A stretch of 64,000 nucleotides of DNA from Adiantum capillus-veneris (Eukaryota > Streptophyta > Polypodiopsida > Polypodiales > Pteridaceae). Shown here in pieces: positions 1-12,021 of this stretch. The stretch covers positions 67,669,412-67,733,411 of the forward strand of contig CM043963.1 in assembly GCA_014529385.2 (NCBI GenBank), in the 5' to 3' direction. The notes under the pieces were generated by a model. It saw only the letters and a program-made list of their open reading frames with translations, ran no database searches and was not told the origin of the DNA. Within the stretch, counting starts at the first letter, position 1. The number at the start of each line of letters is the position of its first letter. A program made the position numbers and the translations under genes.

Positions 1-424
1 AAGTACTTCAAGCTTGGACTGGGTTCTCACCTCAAGTACATCCCTAGTATCTCAAGCATGTCAAGCACCTCAAGCATCTCAAGCACCTTAAACTTGGGCC
101 GGGTTCCCACCTCAAGCACCTCAAGCTTGGGCCGGGTTCCCATCTCAAGTGCAGCCCTAGCTTACCTAAGGTCAAAGGACTTTTACACTAACTATTGGAT
201 GTCTTCATTGAAGCTAACCCTAAGGTCTTATGATCCATTGGTTAGCCTTGCTCTTTGATAGACCATCTCTCATTTGGGTCCCTTTACCATTGGCCCCGTG
301 ATGAAATAGATCTATAAACACATGTCTATAGCTTAACCCTTGTTCCCATTTATTCTCCCACATTAAATGATCAGTTTAATATGAGAAAATCATTTGGGTT
401 GGTTAGATATTAGATTTTATGACA
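1..424 (-). repeat. Chromovirus LTR, antisense, right edge only
   Basis: This stretch closely matches the last part of the complete antisense LTR at 29088-30730, including the CTCAAGCACCTCAAGCATCT word repeats, the 'ggtcttatg.tccattggttagcc' stretch and the edge ATTTTATGACA. Read on the minus strand the LTR begins TGTCATAAAATC, so base 424 is its outer 5' edge and the rest lies left of the window. No polypurine tract adjoins it, unlike the 3' LTR at 9845, so it may be a solo LTR or a truncated element. Confidence 0.75.
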
Positions 425-1335
425 ATATTTCCATCCCATTGAGCATGAACTCGGAAGTTAGTTGATCCGATGCTTTCTAGTTGGTGCGACTAAGGTCCCA
501 AAACTGGCCCAGTTGATGGAGTCCTTTGTTGTTCATCTTTTTGGATACCCCTCTCCAGGTAGGGTTCAACAAGACGCTTCTCGCCTTAGAAAGCCAAGGG
601 GACTTGTGAGACATCAAATTGTAGAAGTATTTAATTACCTCTCCCCACTCCAAGGTCTCCGTCGCTTTGTTGCACTTTCGAGCCAGCTCGCCAGTTAAGC
701 CCCCAAGCTTCAAATTAGACCACCGAGGAGCAAGTAACTTGTCGTGTAGATTTAGCCCTTTCCATTGGCCACCTTGAGATTACATTTTGGCATTTTCCAT
801 CATGGCCTTAGTCATCACAGTCCAAGCTTGCTCTTGCTTTGTGATTGCAGCCAGAAACTTGGCACACTGAGCCTTGCCTGAGTACTAGGGTTTGAAATTC
901 AGAGACTACCTTGCCCCATCGGCCTCACTATGGCCTCCTAGATTGCCTATTGCCAAGGCAGTGAGTCTTTATTGTTTTTTCTCCATAGGAATCTCTCCAC
1001 TAATTTAAGGAACTCCTTCCATTTGCATTTGGCTATCTTGAGCAGCGGGCCATTGAGTGCTAAGTATGGGAGCATAAACGAGCTGATCACTTTCAATTTG
1101 CTCTCAAAAGGGAGGAGTACATACTACTACCTTCGTAACTTGCTCCTTATCTTATCCAACACCCAGAATATTTTCTTGTGGGATATATCCATCCCCAGAT
1201 GGGCTCCCAAGTGTCTAAACACTGCCCCTTTGGACACAATATCCCCAGACCACAATACCGGATTGAGCGAGTCATCTTTTAAACCATTTTCCCTACCGAA
1301 CGTTTATAAAAGTCACATCGAAGTCACTTATTAAT
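425..1335 (-). pseudogene. LINE-B ORF2 3' fragment (antisense)
   Basis: On the minus strand this decayed reading frame gives, from about 1190 downward, segments like IRSKLRR.YVLLPFESKLKV, SSFMLPYLALNGPLLKIAKC and ERFLWRKNNKDSLPWQ. These match the LINE piece at 28510-28880 almost word for word. A later block (about 713-477) resembles the region after the RT domain that also occurs at 30736-30960 and 40485-40720. In plant LINEs this is the thumb/C-terminal part of ORF2, which mediates target-primed reverse transcription. Several stops and frameshifts are present, so it is a dead fragment. Its 3' end is cut by the LTR at 424. The assignment rests on homology inside the window plus the general plant LINE layout. 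Confidence 0.65.
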
Positions 1336-1374
1336 AAATGACTAAAAGTGATTGTTCATATGCCTATATGCTTA

Positions 1375-2880
1375 AGTGGTAGTGTCAAGGACTACATTTT
1401 TTTTGAACAGCCCATAACTATTGCCACACGCCTTCAAGATGCAAGCACAGGTGATTGCAACTAGAGAGATGTTTGAGGTTCGCATCTGCAAAAAATATCC
1501 CAACGCATCTTCGACCTGCCCCGGTTGTGCGTATCTAGAAATGAGTGCACTCCAAGAGATGACATCACGGAAAAGAAGCTCCTCAAGCACATTTGTGCTT
1601 TCTGAAGTAGACCACAATTGGCATACATGTTGACCAACGCAATGCCAAGCACCCCGTTTCATGAATTCTTTTGCCCATATCAGTGTCTTGCGTAGTGCCA
1701 CATGCCTTCAAAATTCACGCATAGTTAATTGCATTTGGAGAGATTTTCTCACTTCGCATCCTCTGAAAACAGCCTAGAGCTTCTTGGCCCTACCCCTGTT
1801 GGGCATATTGTGCAATCAAAACACTCGAAGAGGGCATCCCGGCGAGGAATTTCCTCACACTTTTGCTTTCCAAAGTAGATGACATTTGGCAGACATGTCG
1901 ACCAAGGCATTGCAAAGCCCGATGTTTTCTTTCATTAGCTCCTGACCAGCAATATGATCATGAATTCTTTTTCCCATATCAGTATCCTACGTTGTGCGAC
2001 ATGCCTTCAAGAGGAAACCATAGGTGGCTTCATCTGAGAGATATTCTCACCGCTAAAAATAGCCCAAAGCTTTCTCACCCTGCTCCTATTCGGCGTATCG
2101 CACATTAAGTGCATCCAAGTGTTGACATTCTAGACAAGAAGCTCCTCAAGCACTTTTTGTGCTTTCTGAAGTGCACCACACTTGGCATACATATGAACCA
2201 AGGATGTGTCAAGAACTACCATTTTTCCCAACATTCGTGACTATTATCATTGTGAATTCTTTTGCCAATTTTAGTGTCTTGCATAGTTACACACGCCTTC
2301 AAGATGCAAGCTTAGGTGATTGCACTTGGAGAGATGTCCCTCAGTTTGCATCTACTGAAAACAGCCTAAAGCTTCTTGGATTTGCCCCTGTTGGGCATAT
2401 CCGGAGATCAGTGCACTCCAAGCGTCGAGATTGCGAACAAGAATCTCCTTGAGCAACTTTCGTGCTTTTTGAAGAGCACCACGCCTGTCATACATGTGGA
2501 CCAAGGCAGTGCCAAGCACTACGTTTTTTTTTTAACAGCCCATAATTATTACCACACACCTTTATGATGCAAACATAGGTGATTGAAACTACATTTGCTG
2601 AAAACACCCCAAAGATTTTTGGCCTTGACCCTATTGGTCATATCTGGAAGTCAGTGGACTCCAAGAGACGATATTACAACGAGGAAGCTCCTCAAGAACT
2701 TTTGTGCTTTTTGAAGTAGACCACAATTGGCATACATGTTGACTAAGGTAGTGCCAAGCACCACATTTCATGAATTCTTATGTGTCTTGCATAGTGCCTA
2801 ATGCCTTCAAAATTCAAGAGTAGTTATTTGCATCTTGAGAGATGTCCTCACTTTGCATCCTTTGAAAACACCCAAGGGCT
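1375..2880 (-). pseudogene. PLS-type pentatricopeptide repeat array, decayed
   Basis: Five degenerate copies of one coding unit run on the minus strand. Each is marked by the antisense signature of A-LV-MYA-CG-L-KAQ near 1600, 1866, 2161, 2464 and 2707 (spacing 243-303 bp, about 100 codons, the size of a P-L-S triplet). The best-kept stretch (1700-1400) reads VLGIALVNMYANCGLLQKAQ, then after a frameshift RDVISWSALISRYAQPGQ and ITCACILKACG. PPR proteins normally bind organellar RNA in plastids or mitochondria and act in splicing, editing or stability. No start codon, transit peptide or E/DYW tail is present, and every unit carries indels. The right end abuts a truncated LTR, so the array was probably cut by that element's arrival or by later deletion. 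Confidence 0.8.
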
Positions 2881-2884
2881 TCCC

Positions 2885-4116
2885 TAAGGTGCTTGAATTG
2901 CTTGTCTTGTTTGATGACTAATGCGCTTGAGGTGCTTGTCGTGCTTGATGACTAAGGTGCCTGAGGTGCTTGTCATGCTTGATGACTAAGGTACTTTAGG
3001 TGATTGTCATACTTAATGAGGAAGGTGCTTGAGAAGCTTCCCATGCATGGGGGATAAGGTGCTTGAGTCAAAAAGAGACCCTACAAACTTAATGAGGAAG
3101 GTTCTTGAGAAGCTTCTCATGCATGGGGAGTAACGTGCTAAGTAAAAAAGAGACCCTAAAAAGGAGGCAAAAAGCCCCAAAATTAGGGGAATCTTTGACT
3201 TAACCTCCCACTCATCCAAAGGGCACCCATTTTCTGAAGCGGCACATAGGACAGATGTCAGACTCTTCCTATGCTTAGCCACATGGTGTGCTTGAATGCT
3301 ATTGGTTGGGCTGAAGAGGGGTCCAATGAGCTTCTAATTCCATCCAACAATTATCTAGATATTTTCAAGCTCTCTCTCTCTCTCTCTAAGGGGTAAGGAG
3401 GACACTTGTCCAAAGACTATCCATGTACTTGAATGCATGCTGCATGTGATTGTCTAAGGGGAGAGGGTTCCAATGAGCTTGAAGCATGTGGAAAGGCTAG
3501 AACTCACCCCAAGAAAGCAACGGGGTGCTGGGGGGTATACACCACACACACACACTCATTTTGTGGATCATTCTCACTTGGTGAAAGTTGAGGAACTCCA
3601 CCTCCTTCTCCAAGCTTGTGAGAAATGAGAGCCTACACCAACACTCTTGGCTATGGAATGTTTCTTCTTCCTCTTCCCTATCCTCATTCCCCGCTAGCTC
3701 TCTCCACCTTCGAAGGTGTTTGAGGCCTTGGGACTGAGGCTTGGGATAGTTAATGCTTTCTACAAATTTTATGTTATGTTTGTGATGCATGAAGCTTTCC
3801 ATCTTCATTGCAGCACCAGGTCACAAGGAACACAAAGATTGTATTGTACCAAGTCTCTCTTGATGGGAGAAACTAATACAAATGCCTATTGGAGTGGGGA
3901 CCGGCTCCGTATGAATCCGGTCCTCAACTGTTGTCATGTTCTCTAAACTCTCTCTCTTGCAAAAGTATTGTTCATGCCAAGTTAACTAAGTACCATGTTT
4001 ATGTTGCTACCATCAATTAAGTTCACCTGCTATGCTCACAAAGTAATCTCACAAAAGTGCTTCATCGAATTTCCTAATTCCACTACTCTCAAAGTTCATA
4101 GGCCATTTCCATTACA
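2885..4116 (+). repeat. 5' LTR of gypsy-1, 5'-truncated
   Basis: This is the reverse complement of the antisense LTR at 29088-30730 (shared blocks include GAGGACCGG..TC..AC, the CTTGATGACTAAGGTGC repeats, and the terminal TTCCATTACA). It ends in CA at 4116, one base before a primer-binding site. The first 350-400 bp of the full 1643-bp LTR are missing; the left junction with PPR-derived sequence is near 2885. The LTR holds AAGGTGCTTGAGGTGCTTGT-type short repeats and a (CT)n tract near 3370. Confidence 0.8.
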
Positions 4117-4117
4117 T

Positions 4118-4129
4118 TGGTATCAGAGC
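4118..4129 (+). other. Primer-binding site (tRNA-iMet type)
   Basis: TGGTATCAGAGC lies one base after the LTR end. This 12-mer is the complement of the 3' end of plant initiator-Met tRNA, used to prime minus-strand DNA synthesis in many plant LTR retrotransposons. It fixes the orientation and 5' LTR boundary of gypsy-1. Confidence 0.9.
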
Positions 4130-4529
4130 ATTTGGTTTCTCTTTTCTTGCTTAAGAAGAGAGGTCCTTAAGTAGCCTATTAATGGTTGATTTTGTTAATT
4201 ATATTTGGGTAAGTGGGATTGGGATCTATTATCGATTTTTTGAGGCCACTATGTGGGATATGGTGGACACCTCAGGAGCTTTGGTCTTAATAACGGAGTT
4301 TCTTTAGACTTGCCTATGGCTTTACCATTATTGAGCCATACGAAGTCCGAAAAGAGATATCCCTCGGCAACTTCACTATGTTAGACTCACTCCACTACTC
4401 TCTATAATTAACCAATTCAAACTGTGGGTGTAGATACTTAAGTGCCTATTTTCAAAGGCTAAGAGGAGTAGAAACTAAGATTTTGAATTGCCAAAGCATA
4501 CACTAAGTAAAAACATAAGTTTAATTAGC

Positions 4530-5880
4530 ATGGCTCACAATAACCAAGAGAGTAGAATGAACATTGATAACTTTGATTTTGCACATGAAGGTGCTACTAC
4601 TGATACCCCCATGTTTGTTAATTATCTTGTCACTAGGTTGCAACAAGCTATGAGCAACCCCGCTTTGCAAGCCAAAGTTACTCAACAACTTCGTGCAAAT
4701 GGGATTTCCTTTCCTCTTTAAGAGGAGAGAGAGCTTAGGAGGCCTCTTGATGAGACCCCTAGAAGAAGACTCTCTCCCATATGAGAGTAGGTATCCAAAG
4801 ATCAAGAAAGTAATGAATCCCTAAATTCCTCCGAAGATGTGTCTCCACGAAGAAGGCTGACTAAACGATTGCCAACTCATCCCAAGAGGAAACGGTTAAC
4901 CCATAGTCCTTCGCCTTGTCACTCCAAAAGGGAAGAGAGGAAATAGAGGAAGAATAGGGCAAGAAAGAGGTCACCCTCTTCTCCTTTTTCTTCACTTTCC
5001 TCCTCTACCGATGAAAGCTATGGCTATTCTCCTAGAGAATACAAGAGGGGAGGACATGACAATTCTTACCCTGCATGGCGAAGGTCACAAAAGATAAATA
5101 AGTTCAAAGAGGGAGGAAAGAGTATCTCTTTTCTCACCTATGATGGCACCTTTGGTGCTACCGACAAAGTATTGGCCTTCATCCAACAACTTGATGCGGC
5201 CTTTGGAGACGAGGGCTTCACAGAGTCCTCCAAGATACGCCATGTAGCTATGCAGTTCCAACAATTTTATCGTCGATGGTGGGATAGCCTTCATGGCAAC
5301 GGAGAAGTCCCAAAGACATGGAAAAATCTAAGAGTTTCCATCATGAAGCAATTCCTTGCAAGCGATTCAAAGGAAAAAGTTCTCACCAAATGGCACAGTT
5401 TGAGGCTTCTCTCTCATGAGTCTATCCACAAATATGTGGACAAGTTTTGGGATTTGTATATGAAGGCTACTGTCTTTCAAAAGATAGACTTTGCTGAGCA
5501 AAAGCAACAATTCTGTGCGGGATTAACTGAAGAGTTGGCCGAGTATGTCAACTCTCAACGGCTTGGTTCTATCAGCAAAGTAATCCACCATACCATGGCT
5601 GCTTCGCGCATCAATTTCCAACAAGGGGCTAGACGAAATGTCAAGCCCATGGAAAATAAAGACAAAAGTTATGCAAAGGGAAAAATTAATGCCCAAAATT
5701 CTTCCCAAGGCATTCCAACAATAATCGGTCCAAGGAGAAAGGAGTTTACAAAGGTAAAAAAAACTCTCTCCTGAAGAGCTTGAAACTTTTCACAAGGATC
5801 ACAAATGTTTTAAGTGTGGGGAGCAAGGACATGGTTATCGTTCTTGCCCCAAAATAAATGCTTGCAATGAGACTCCTAGA
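4530..5880 (+). pseudogene. gypsy-1 gag (capsid and zinc knuckle), broken
   Basis: Starts at ATG 4530 (MAHNNQESRMNIDNFDFAHE), aligned with the gag start of gypsy-3 (MADNSKE). The frame is interrupted by TAA at 4719-4721, TGA at 4782-4784 and TAG at 4788-4790, then reads openly through a basic, Ser/Arg-rich stretch and the gag core at 5172-5774 (retrotransposon gag signature W-SL..NGE..-TW..L). A shift in the A run near 5760 moves the CCHC knuckle CFKCGEQGHGYRSC (about 5809-5850) into another frame; that knuckle keeps all four ligands. Gag forms the cytoplasmic particle and binds element RNA. This copy cannot make a full protein. Confidence 0.8.
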
Positions 5881-5939
5881 GCTTCCATATCGAAGCTCCA
5901 AAAGAGGATGCTCATTGCAAATGATTACCTCTCTTCTAT

Positions 5940-7124
5940 GCTTGGGGAAATGTAAGGGAGCAGGATTCCTTCATCTTGTTTGACCCTGGTTCTTCTCACA
6001 ACTTCATATCAACGGAGTTGGCCACCAAGTTGGGCATTCAAGCTTTTGAGATGGGAGATGCTGTAACTGCTGATGCCGCTTTCAAGGGCCATCAAGCCTC
6101 CGTTACTCCCTTAATTGGGAAGTTGAGGCTTCATTTCCAAAGCTATGTCGACAAAGAAGACTTCTTTATCTCTCCTCTCCAACATGAGGATGCTATCCTA
6201 GGGGCACTATGGTTCAACCGCATGGCTACCAACATGAAGTTCCCTGAAAGGAGAATCTACTTCACCTACAGAGGAAAGAATATGTATATAGATGCTAATG
6301 AGTCTGGTTGTACTATACCACTTGTAAATCCTCTTGCCCTTGATAAATCAATGAAGAACTCAGTTTCTGGGTACATGATTTTTGTCAAAGAGTCCCTAAA
6401 AGGTCCTAATGTTTCATCAAAGGTGAATGGTGGGAATCAAGAGGAGTTAGACTTGTATAACTTTCTAAAAGGATTCCAAGATATGTTCATCAATGATATC
6501 CCTATGGACTTACCTCCAAAACGAGGAGATGATGACCATCTAATTGAGCTCCTATCAGGAAGCTCACCGCCTAACAAACCTCCTTATCAAATTTCCCAAG
6601 CTCAATAGGAGGAGATCATGAGGCAAGTACAAGAATTTATAGACAAAGGGATGGCGAGGCCTAGCTCCTCTCCCTTTTGTTCTATAGTCCTTTTAGTGCA
6701 AAAGAAAGATGGTACATACCGCATGTGTGTGGACTATCGTGCAGTAAACCATATCAGTATCAAAAACACATTTCCTGTACCTCGGGTAAAATATCTGTTT
6801 GATAAGCTACAAGGCTCTACCTACTTCAGTAGGATTGAACTTAAAAACGGATACCATCAAATAAGGATAGTGAATGAAGATATCCTAAAGACCGCGTTCC
6901 GTACAACATTTGGCCTTTATGAATATATTGTATTGCCTTTTGGCTTGACTAATGCACCAGCTACGTTCAATCGATTGATGGAGAAAATTTTTAGACCTTA
7001 CCGCAAATTCACTGGAGTGTTCTTTGATTATATCATCATCTACTCCAATTCCTTGGAGGAACACAAGCAACATCTCCAAGTTATCTTTCAAGCATTAAGG
7101 GAGAATAAGCTTTTCCTCAATTAA
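5940..7124 (+). pseudogene. gypsy-1 protease and reverse transcriptase
   Basis: The aspartic protease core is LFDPGSSHNFIS (about 5970-6010; DPG in place of the common DSG/DTG, also seen in gypsy-3). A TAG at 6606-6608 replaces a Gln codon of gypsy-3 (SQAQQEE). RT then follows: VDYRAVN, LPFGLTNAPATFNRLM, and the catalytic box, which reads FFDYIIIYS instead of FFDDIIIYS. The second catalytic Asp is therefore Tyr, which should abolish polymerase activity. A TAA at 7122-7124 ends the frame and similarity fades by 7300. Confidence 0.85.
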
Positions 7125-7300
7125 AAGAAAAGAAAAATTTTCCTTCAAGAGATTCAATAATTAGGTCATATCATCTCTAAAGATGTTATCCGTATGGATC
7201 CATCAAAGTTGGAGGTAATAAAAGCATGGCCTAATCCAAGGAATCTACACAAGCTAAGAACCTTTATTGGTATGTGTGCCACGCATGATGCACACATTAG

Positions 7301-7612
7301 TAAAAAACTTTTTCTTTTCACCATTTCTAGAATTGATACATTCTGGTTGCACATAATGTCTAAGCATCCAATTAAAAAGGGTGGTTGCATTTTTTGGGTG
7401 ATTGAGTGGGAACACTATCCCCCTCAACAAAGAAAATTTATCACCACATGCTCTCACAGACACCGATGTTTTTGAAGGCCTCCCTCACCTACTATAACAC
7501 CTTTAGAGTACATGCACAAGCACATCAAGGATGCAATAATTATCTCATGTGCCAAGGGAGCTCGTCCCAAGGGGCAAGAGCACCAATTGAGGTACTTAAT
7601 GATATGTACACC
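7301..7612. other. Non-coding junction downstream of gypsy-1
   Basis: No recognisable protein or repeat family. Sequence similarity to gypsy-3 stops near 7290 and this stretch leads into the microsatellite block. Confidence 0.4.
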
Positions 7613-7667
7613 TCATCTCTCTCTCTCTCTCTCCCCCCCCCCCCCCCTCTCTCTCTCTCTCTATCTC

Positions 7668-7698
<31 letters not shown>

Positions 7699-7730
7699 AT
7701 GTATATGTATGTGTGTGTGTGTGTGTGTAG
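7613..7730. repeat. Compound microsatellite (CT)n-(C)n-(CT)n-(TA)n-(GT)n
   Basis: Consecutive pure tracts: CT dinucleotides, a C run (7634-7647), CT again, a short TA tract, then two GT tracts. Reading frames through it are repeat artefacts. Confidence 0.95.
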
Positions 7731-7739
7731 TAGGTTATT

Positions 7740-8290
7740 TGTTCTCTTATTGAATATGGGATTTTTGTCCCATGACATTTGGCACTTTTTGGGGTGCCCC
7801 CCTTTGGAACTCCATGGTCTCCATCAAATTGGTCACATATTCAATATCTTGCACTAAAAAGGAATTTGGAATTCAATTTGGGTCCCCTAAATCTATATTG
7901 GACCCTAATCTCAATGGCTGCAAACCCAACCTAGAATTTGGCCCTCAAGTCATTGAAATTTTTTATCCTTACTCTGCATTTACCCACCCTAGTGTCTTCA
8001 AAATCCATAGAATATGTTTGAGATCATAGTAAATTAACTATAACTTCATTTTTTAAAGCCCAAATCAGGTGTTGTGAAGCTCCATCTCTTTGAAAAAGCA
8101 TCACCTAAACTCCAAGCATCGATTTGGTTGCAAACTATCAAACTTTACACGAAAATCAAGCCTTTCAAAAGCCCATGCACTCAAGACATGACCCTCATAC
8201 TTGGGTGAAAAATCGATGGTATGCAAGAACACAAAATTGGATCCAACAAAGTAGACCTTGGATGCAGAGAACCTATATTCTATCATGTAG
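7740..8290. other. Unassigned non-coding DNA
   Basis: About 550 bp between the microsatellite and the LTR edge at 8291. No supported ORF, repeat or RNA gene seen. Confidence 0.4.
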
Positions 8291-9845
8291 TGTAACATTT
8301 AATGGCCTAATAACTTATGTGTAGCGGAAATTAGCATGAACATAGTGGGCATTTCATTAGAATAGATTCCTAATGAGAATTACAAGAGTGCTTCGGTGGA
8401 GAGAGCAACAAAAAGCATAACACCTAGTTAGATAGAATCGACAATACTTTCAAAAGAGAGAGAAATTAAGCTATTGACAACAGTTGAGGACCGGATTTTC
8501 ATGGAGCCGGTCCCCCCTCCAAAAGGCTTTGTATTATGGTTTCTCCCATGAAGAGAGACATTGTACAATACAATTCTTTGTGTTCCTTCAAGACTAGCTA
8601 GTGCAATGAAGATGGAAACTTCATGCACTAATCAAAACACTTAACAAACACAACTTGAATTATCCCCGTTCTCAGGCCCAAGACCTCACACACCTTCGAG
8701 GATGGTGAGAGCTAGCAGGGTATGAGAGTAGATTGAGAGGAAGAAGGAGTATCTTACGAGAAAGATGTACATCTCCTCACATAATCACTCATATGTAGCA
8801 TAGTTTAGCTTAGTAATTAGCTTGGTAGAGGAGATGAGCATGCATTGAAGCTTGGCTCTTGGTTGGATTTGCATCCACATGCCAAGAGAGTGTTGATGTA
8901 CGCTTCTATCTCACAAGCTTGGAGTAGGTGATGAGTTCTCCATTAAAGCTTGGGAAGAGATAGTCTTCTCTTTCTTCACACATGAGCTTGTGTGAGTGTG
9001 TGTGTGATCATGCCTTGCAAAAATCAGCCCCCTCTCTCTCTTGGGCGAGCCCTCTTGCTAATTGCTCTTGCTGAAGTCTCATTGGCCCTCCCCAAGTCAA
9101 GCCAATTACAATTAAGCAGCATAAGTGATAGCCTTATGACATGTGTCCCCCTTTCCCCTTTTGTGAGAGCTTTATGTAATTATATAACTAAACTAAACTC
9201 TCATTGGACCCCTTTGCCTTCTGGCCAATAGGAATCAGGCAAGCCATGGGGCTCCTGAATGCTCATTGGACCCCTTGGGAGACTGCCCAATAGTCTTCTA
9301 GGAGACTTAATTCTCATTGGTTTCTTTTATTAAATGTTTTTAAATTAATTAAACTAGATTTACTCTAGCTTAATTCTCATTGGTCCACTTCAAGGGTCAT
9401 CCAATAGAAATTGGGCACACCTTGTGGGCATCTAGCCTAGGGAGCTGACATGTGTCCCTCATTCCCTTTGTGTAAAGGGAGCCTGTGTGTGTGTGTGTGT
9501 GGCCCCCTCCCATGTAGGGATGTGCAAAGACTTTTAGGGCACACACAGCATCCAATTTTCCCTAGGATTGACCTTTGGACACAACCTTTGAATTTTGGAA
9601 CCTTAGCATTTTGGAAGTCTTAATGGGCTGAACCTTAGGGTCTTTCTAGCCCATTGTTGCACATGGCTCTTTTGCAGATGGCCCCCCCTTTGGATCCCTA
9701 TTTTTCCTCCTTTGGATCCCTATTGTGGCCGGTCTGCTAGCTTAACCAATATTCTAGCTTTTTCTCCCCTGGCCTTCCCCACATTAAATGATCAGTTTAA
9801 TATGAGAAAATCATTTAGGAGAATTAGATATTGATTATTATGACA
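8291..9845 (-). repeat. 3' LTR of gypsy-3
   Basis: Bounded by TGTAAC at 8291 and TGACA at 9845, so on the minus strand it begins TGTCATAATAATC and ends GTTACA. It shares with the solo LTR (29088-30730) the inner block GTTGAGGACCGGATTT..GGAGCCGG and the distal block CATTAAATGATCAGTTTAAT. Length is 1555 bp against 1643 bp. A polypurine tract adjoins its 5' edge. Confidence 0.8.
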
Positions 9846-9858
9846 TTACCTCTCTCTT
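9846..9858 (-). other. Polypurine tract of gypsy-3
   Basis: On the minus strand AAGAGAGAGGTAA lies directly before the LTR start TGTCA. Such tracts prime plus-strand DNA synthesis. The spacing of zero to the LTR edge supports both calls. Confidence 0.75.
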
Positions 9859-10192
9859 GAAATCATAGTCGTCCTCGACTATGGTGTAGAGAAGATAAAG
9901 CATGTTCATGAGTCCTTTTGTTAGCGGGTAGAGGATCCCTATGTTACCCTACGACATCATTCCATAATGGATGACTAGTCCATTTGGCGCTTGAGAGCCT
10001 GAGGTTGCCGCAAGCATGTCTGCACATTAGTCCTATCAGTCTTCCATAGTAGAGTGACAAGCTCTACTTGGTGTTTGGGAGACGTCGTCTCTGCAAACTT
10101 GATCTAAGCATGCATACTACTTCATTTTTGTGCACAAATAAAGAAAAAGAGAGTCTTATAAGACAAAAATTTTGTTCATTTTGTACATTTTC
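9859..10192 (-). other. gypsy-3 3' untranslated region
   Basis: Non-coding stretch between the chromodomain stop and the polypurine tract. No further ORF or signal recognised. Confidence 0.5.
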
Positions 10193-12016
10193 TTACTCTT
10201 GGGAAGCATTGTAAGCATTGACAAGGTTTAGGTTATCCTTTAATTGTATGCCTTGCATCCATCTAGCATCTTCAAAAGGATAATTCTTAAACTTAATAAG
10301 ATATCGTCGGATAGTCTTACCGCCTCTTAGTACCTTGTCTTCATGTCGGAGAATGGACTCGGGCTGCAGCACCTCTTCTTGGTCCTCGATCTCCGGTGGG
10401 TCTTCAATAGTTGGTTCTTGAGGTGGCTCTCCTTTGTAAGGCTTTAATAGGCTCACATGAAAAGCATTTTGTATGAGCCAATGATTGGGAAACTTGAGTT
10501 GATAGGCTATCTCATTGATTGGCCTAAGGATCTGAAAGGGACCATAGTACCTTTTTGCTAGTTTAGCATAGTACTTTTGGTGACCCGTAGGATTCTTGCC
10601 CGTTGTGTGCCTTAATCAAGCCTTGGGAAACTTTAACAAGACCCAATCGTTTTCTTTAAAGGCTTGGGCTCTTCTGTGCTTGTCAGCAGCAGCCTTTTGC
10701 CTTTGCTGTGAGATAGAGATAGCATCCTTAATCTTTTAGAAAGATTCTTGTAGGTCTCGGCTATACTCATCTGCAGCGAAGATCTCCCCATGTACCTTAA
10801 ATAGCAAGGGACTTTTTGATCTTTCCTCAATTACCTCGAAAGGTGCTTTTCCCGTGGAAGTATGTACAGTGTTGTTGTAAGCATACTCCACTAAGGGTAA
10901 GTACTTCTCCCATTGGGATCTTTGATCTACTTCCGTTACATAGGCTTTTAGTAGATCGAGAATGGTTAGGTTAGCTATTTCACTTTGGCCATCAGTTTGT
11001 GGATGATAGGCCGAAGAGAAGTTTAGCCTTGTTCCTAAATTCTCAAAGAGACCCTTCCAAAAATTACTGGTCATTCTAGGATCTCTATCCGACACTATGG
11101 ACATTGGCAAGCCATGGTACTTGAAAATTTGTGAAATGAAGAGGGTTGCCATTTGATGGGCTTTGATAGTCTTTTTGATAGGTATAAAATGAGCTTGTTT
11201 ACTAAACCTCTCTACTATCGTCCATATTCCCGTATTCCCATGGATAGATGTAGGCAATCCAAAGATAAAATCCATGGTTATGCTCTGCCATGGTGAATTA
11301 GGGATTGGCAAGGGTTGAAGCAATCCAAGTTGCTTCCCTCTATCAAATTTTGTCTTTTGGCATACCACACATTTCGAAACATACTCTTGTATGTTCACTT
11401 TCATGGTAGGCCAATAGAAATATGTTTCAATTCCCTTTAAGGTAGACTGAATCCCTCTATGCCCCGCATAAGGTGGAGCATGAGATTCATACATTACTTT
11501 CTCACGTAGTGAGTTAGTAACGCATAGTCTATTGCCATAGAGAAGATAACCATCTTGTAAAGTAAATGGTTCTTCTTTCTTCCCTAATGCAAGGGCTGAA
11601 ATCACATCTCTAAAATTGGGATCAATAGCATACTCATCTATCATTGAAGATAGATCATTGTGAGTTGCTATGGAAACCGCATTCACTCTCGGCCGTCTTG
11701 AGAGTGCATCAGCTACTTGATTATGCTTGCCAGCAATGTGAGCAATATAAAAATGAAATTGCGAAAGGAAATTTTCCCACCTCATTTGTTTGTCGGAGAG
11801 CTTGGTCTGCGTCATGAAGTACTTAAGACTTTGGTGATCGGTTCGTAGAATGAAAGGAGTCCCCAATAAATACTGCTTCCATGAGTCTAAGGCATGTAGA
11901 ACTGCAAGGAGTTCCTTTTCGTATATGCCTAGAGCTTGCTCAACAGGGTCGAGCCTTCGACTCTCATAGCCTATGCCCTGCCCTTCTTGGAGCAAAACAG
12001 CTCCAAGGCTGTTGAG
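10193..12016 (-). pseudogene. gypsy-3 RNase H (C-terminal), integrase and chromodomain
   Basis: In order: RNase H motifs (YEKELLAVLHALDSWKQYL, RTDHQSLKYF, HNQVADALSRR); integrase zinc-binding H..H-C..C around HAPPYAGHRGIQ and CVVCQK; catalytic core with Asp in TMDFIFGLP, Asp in VSDRDPRM and Glu in GQSEIAN; then the GPFQILRP segment and a chromodomain (PESILRHED...YLIKFKNYPFEDARW) at about 10195-10380. The frame is continuous apart from TAA at 10736-10738 and TGA at 10616-10618. RNase H removes the RNA template, integrase inserts the cDNA, and the chromodomain is thought to read histone marks. All integrase catalytic residues are kept, so loss of function comes from the two stops and the upstream damage. 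Confidence 0.9.
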
Positions 12017-12021
12017 AGGCA

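Larger units (their letters stand above)
2885..7300 (+). mobile_element. gypsy-1: truncated chromovirus-type Ty3/gypsy element
   Basis: Order seen: truncated 5' LTR, primer-binding site, leader (4130-4529), gag, protease, RT. Proteins are closely similar to gypsy-3 on the other strand, which has a chromodomain, so gypsy-1 belongs to the same lineage. It ends inside the connection domain near 7300 (shared MDPSKLEVIKAWPNPRN then loss of similarity), so RNase H, integrase, chromodomain and 3' LTR are gone. Gag-PR-RT lie essentially in one frame, broken by scattered stops and one A-run indel near 5760. Confidence 0.85.
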
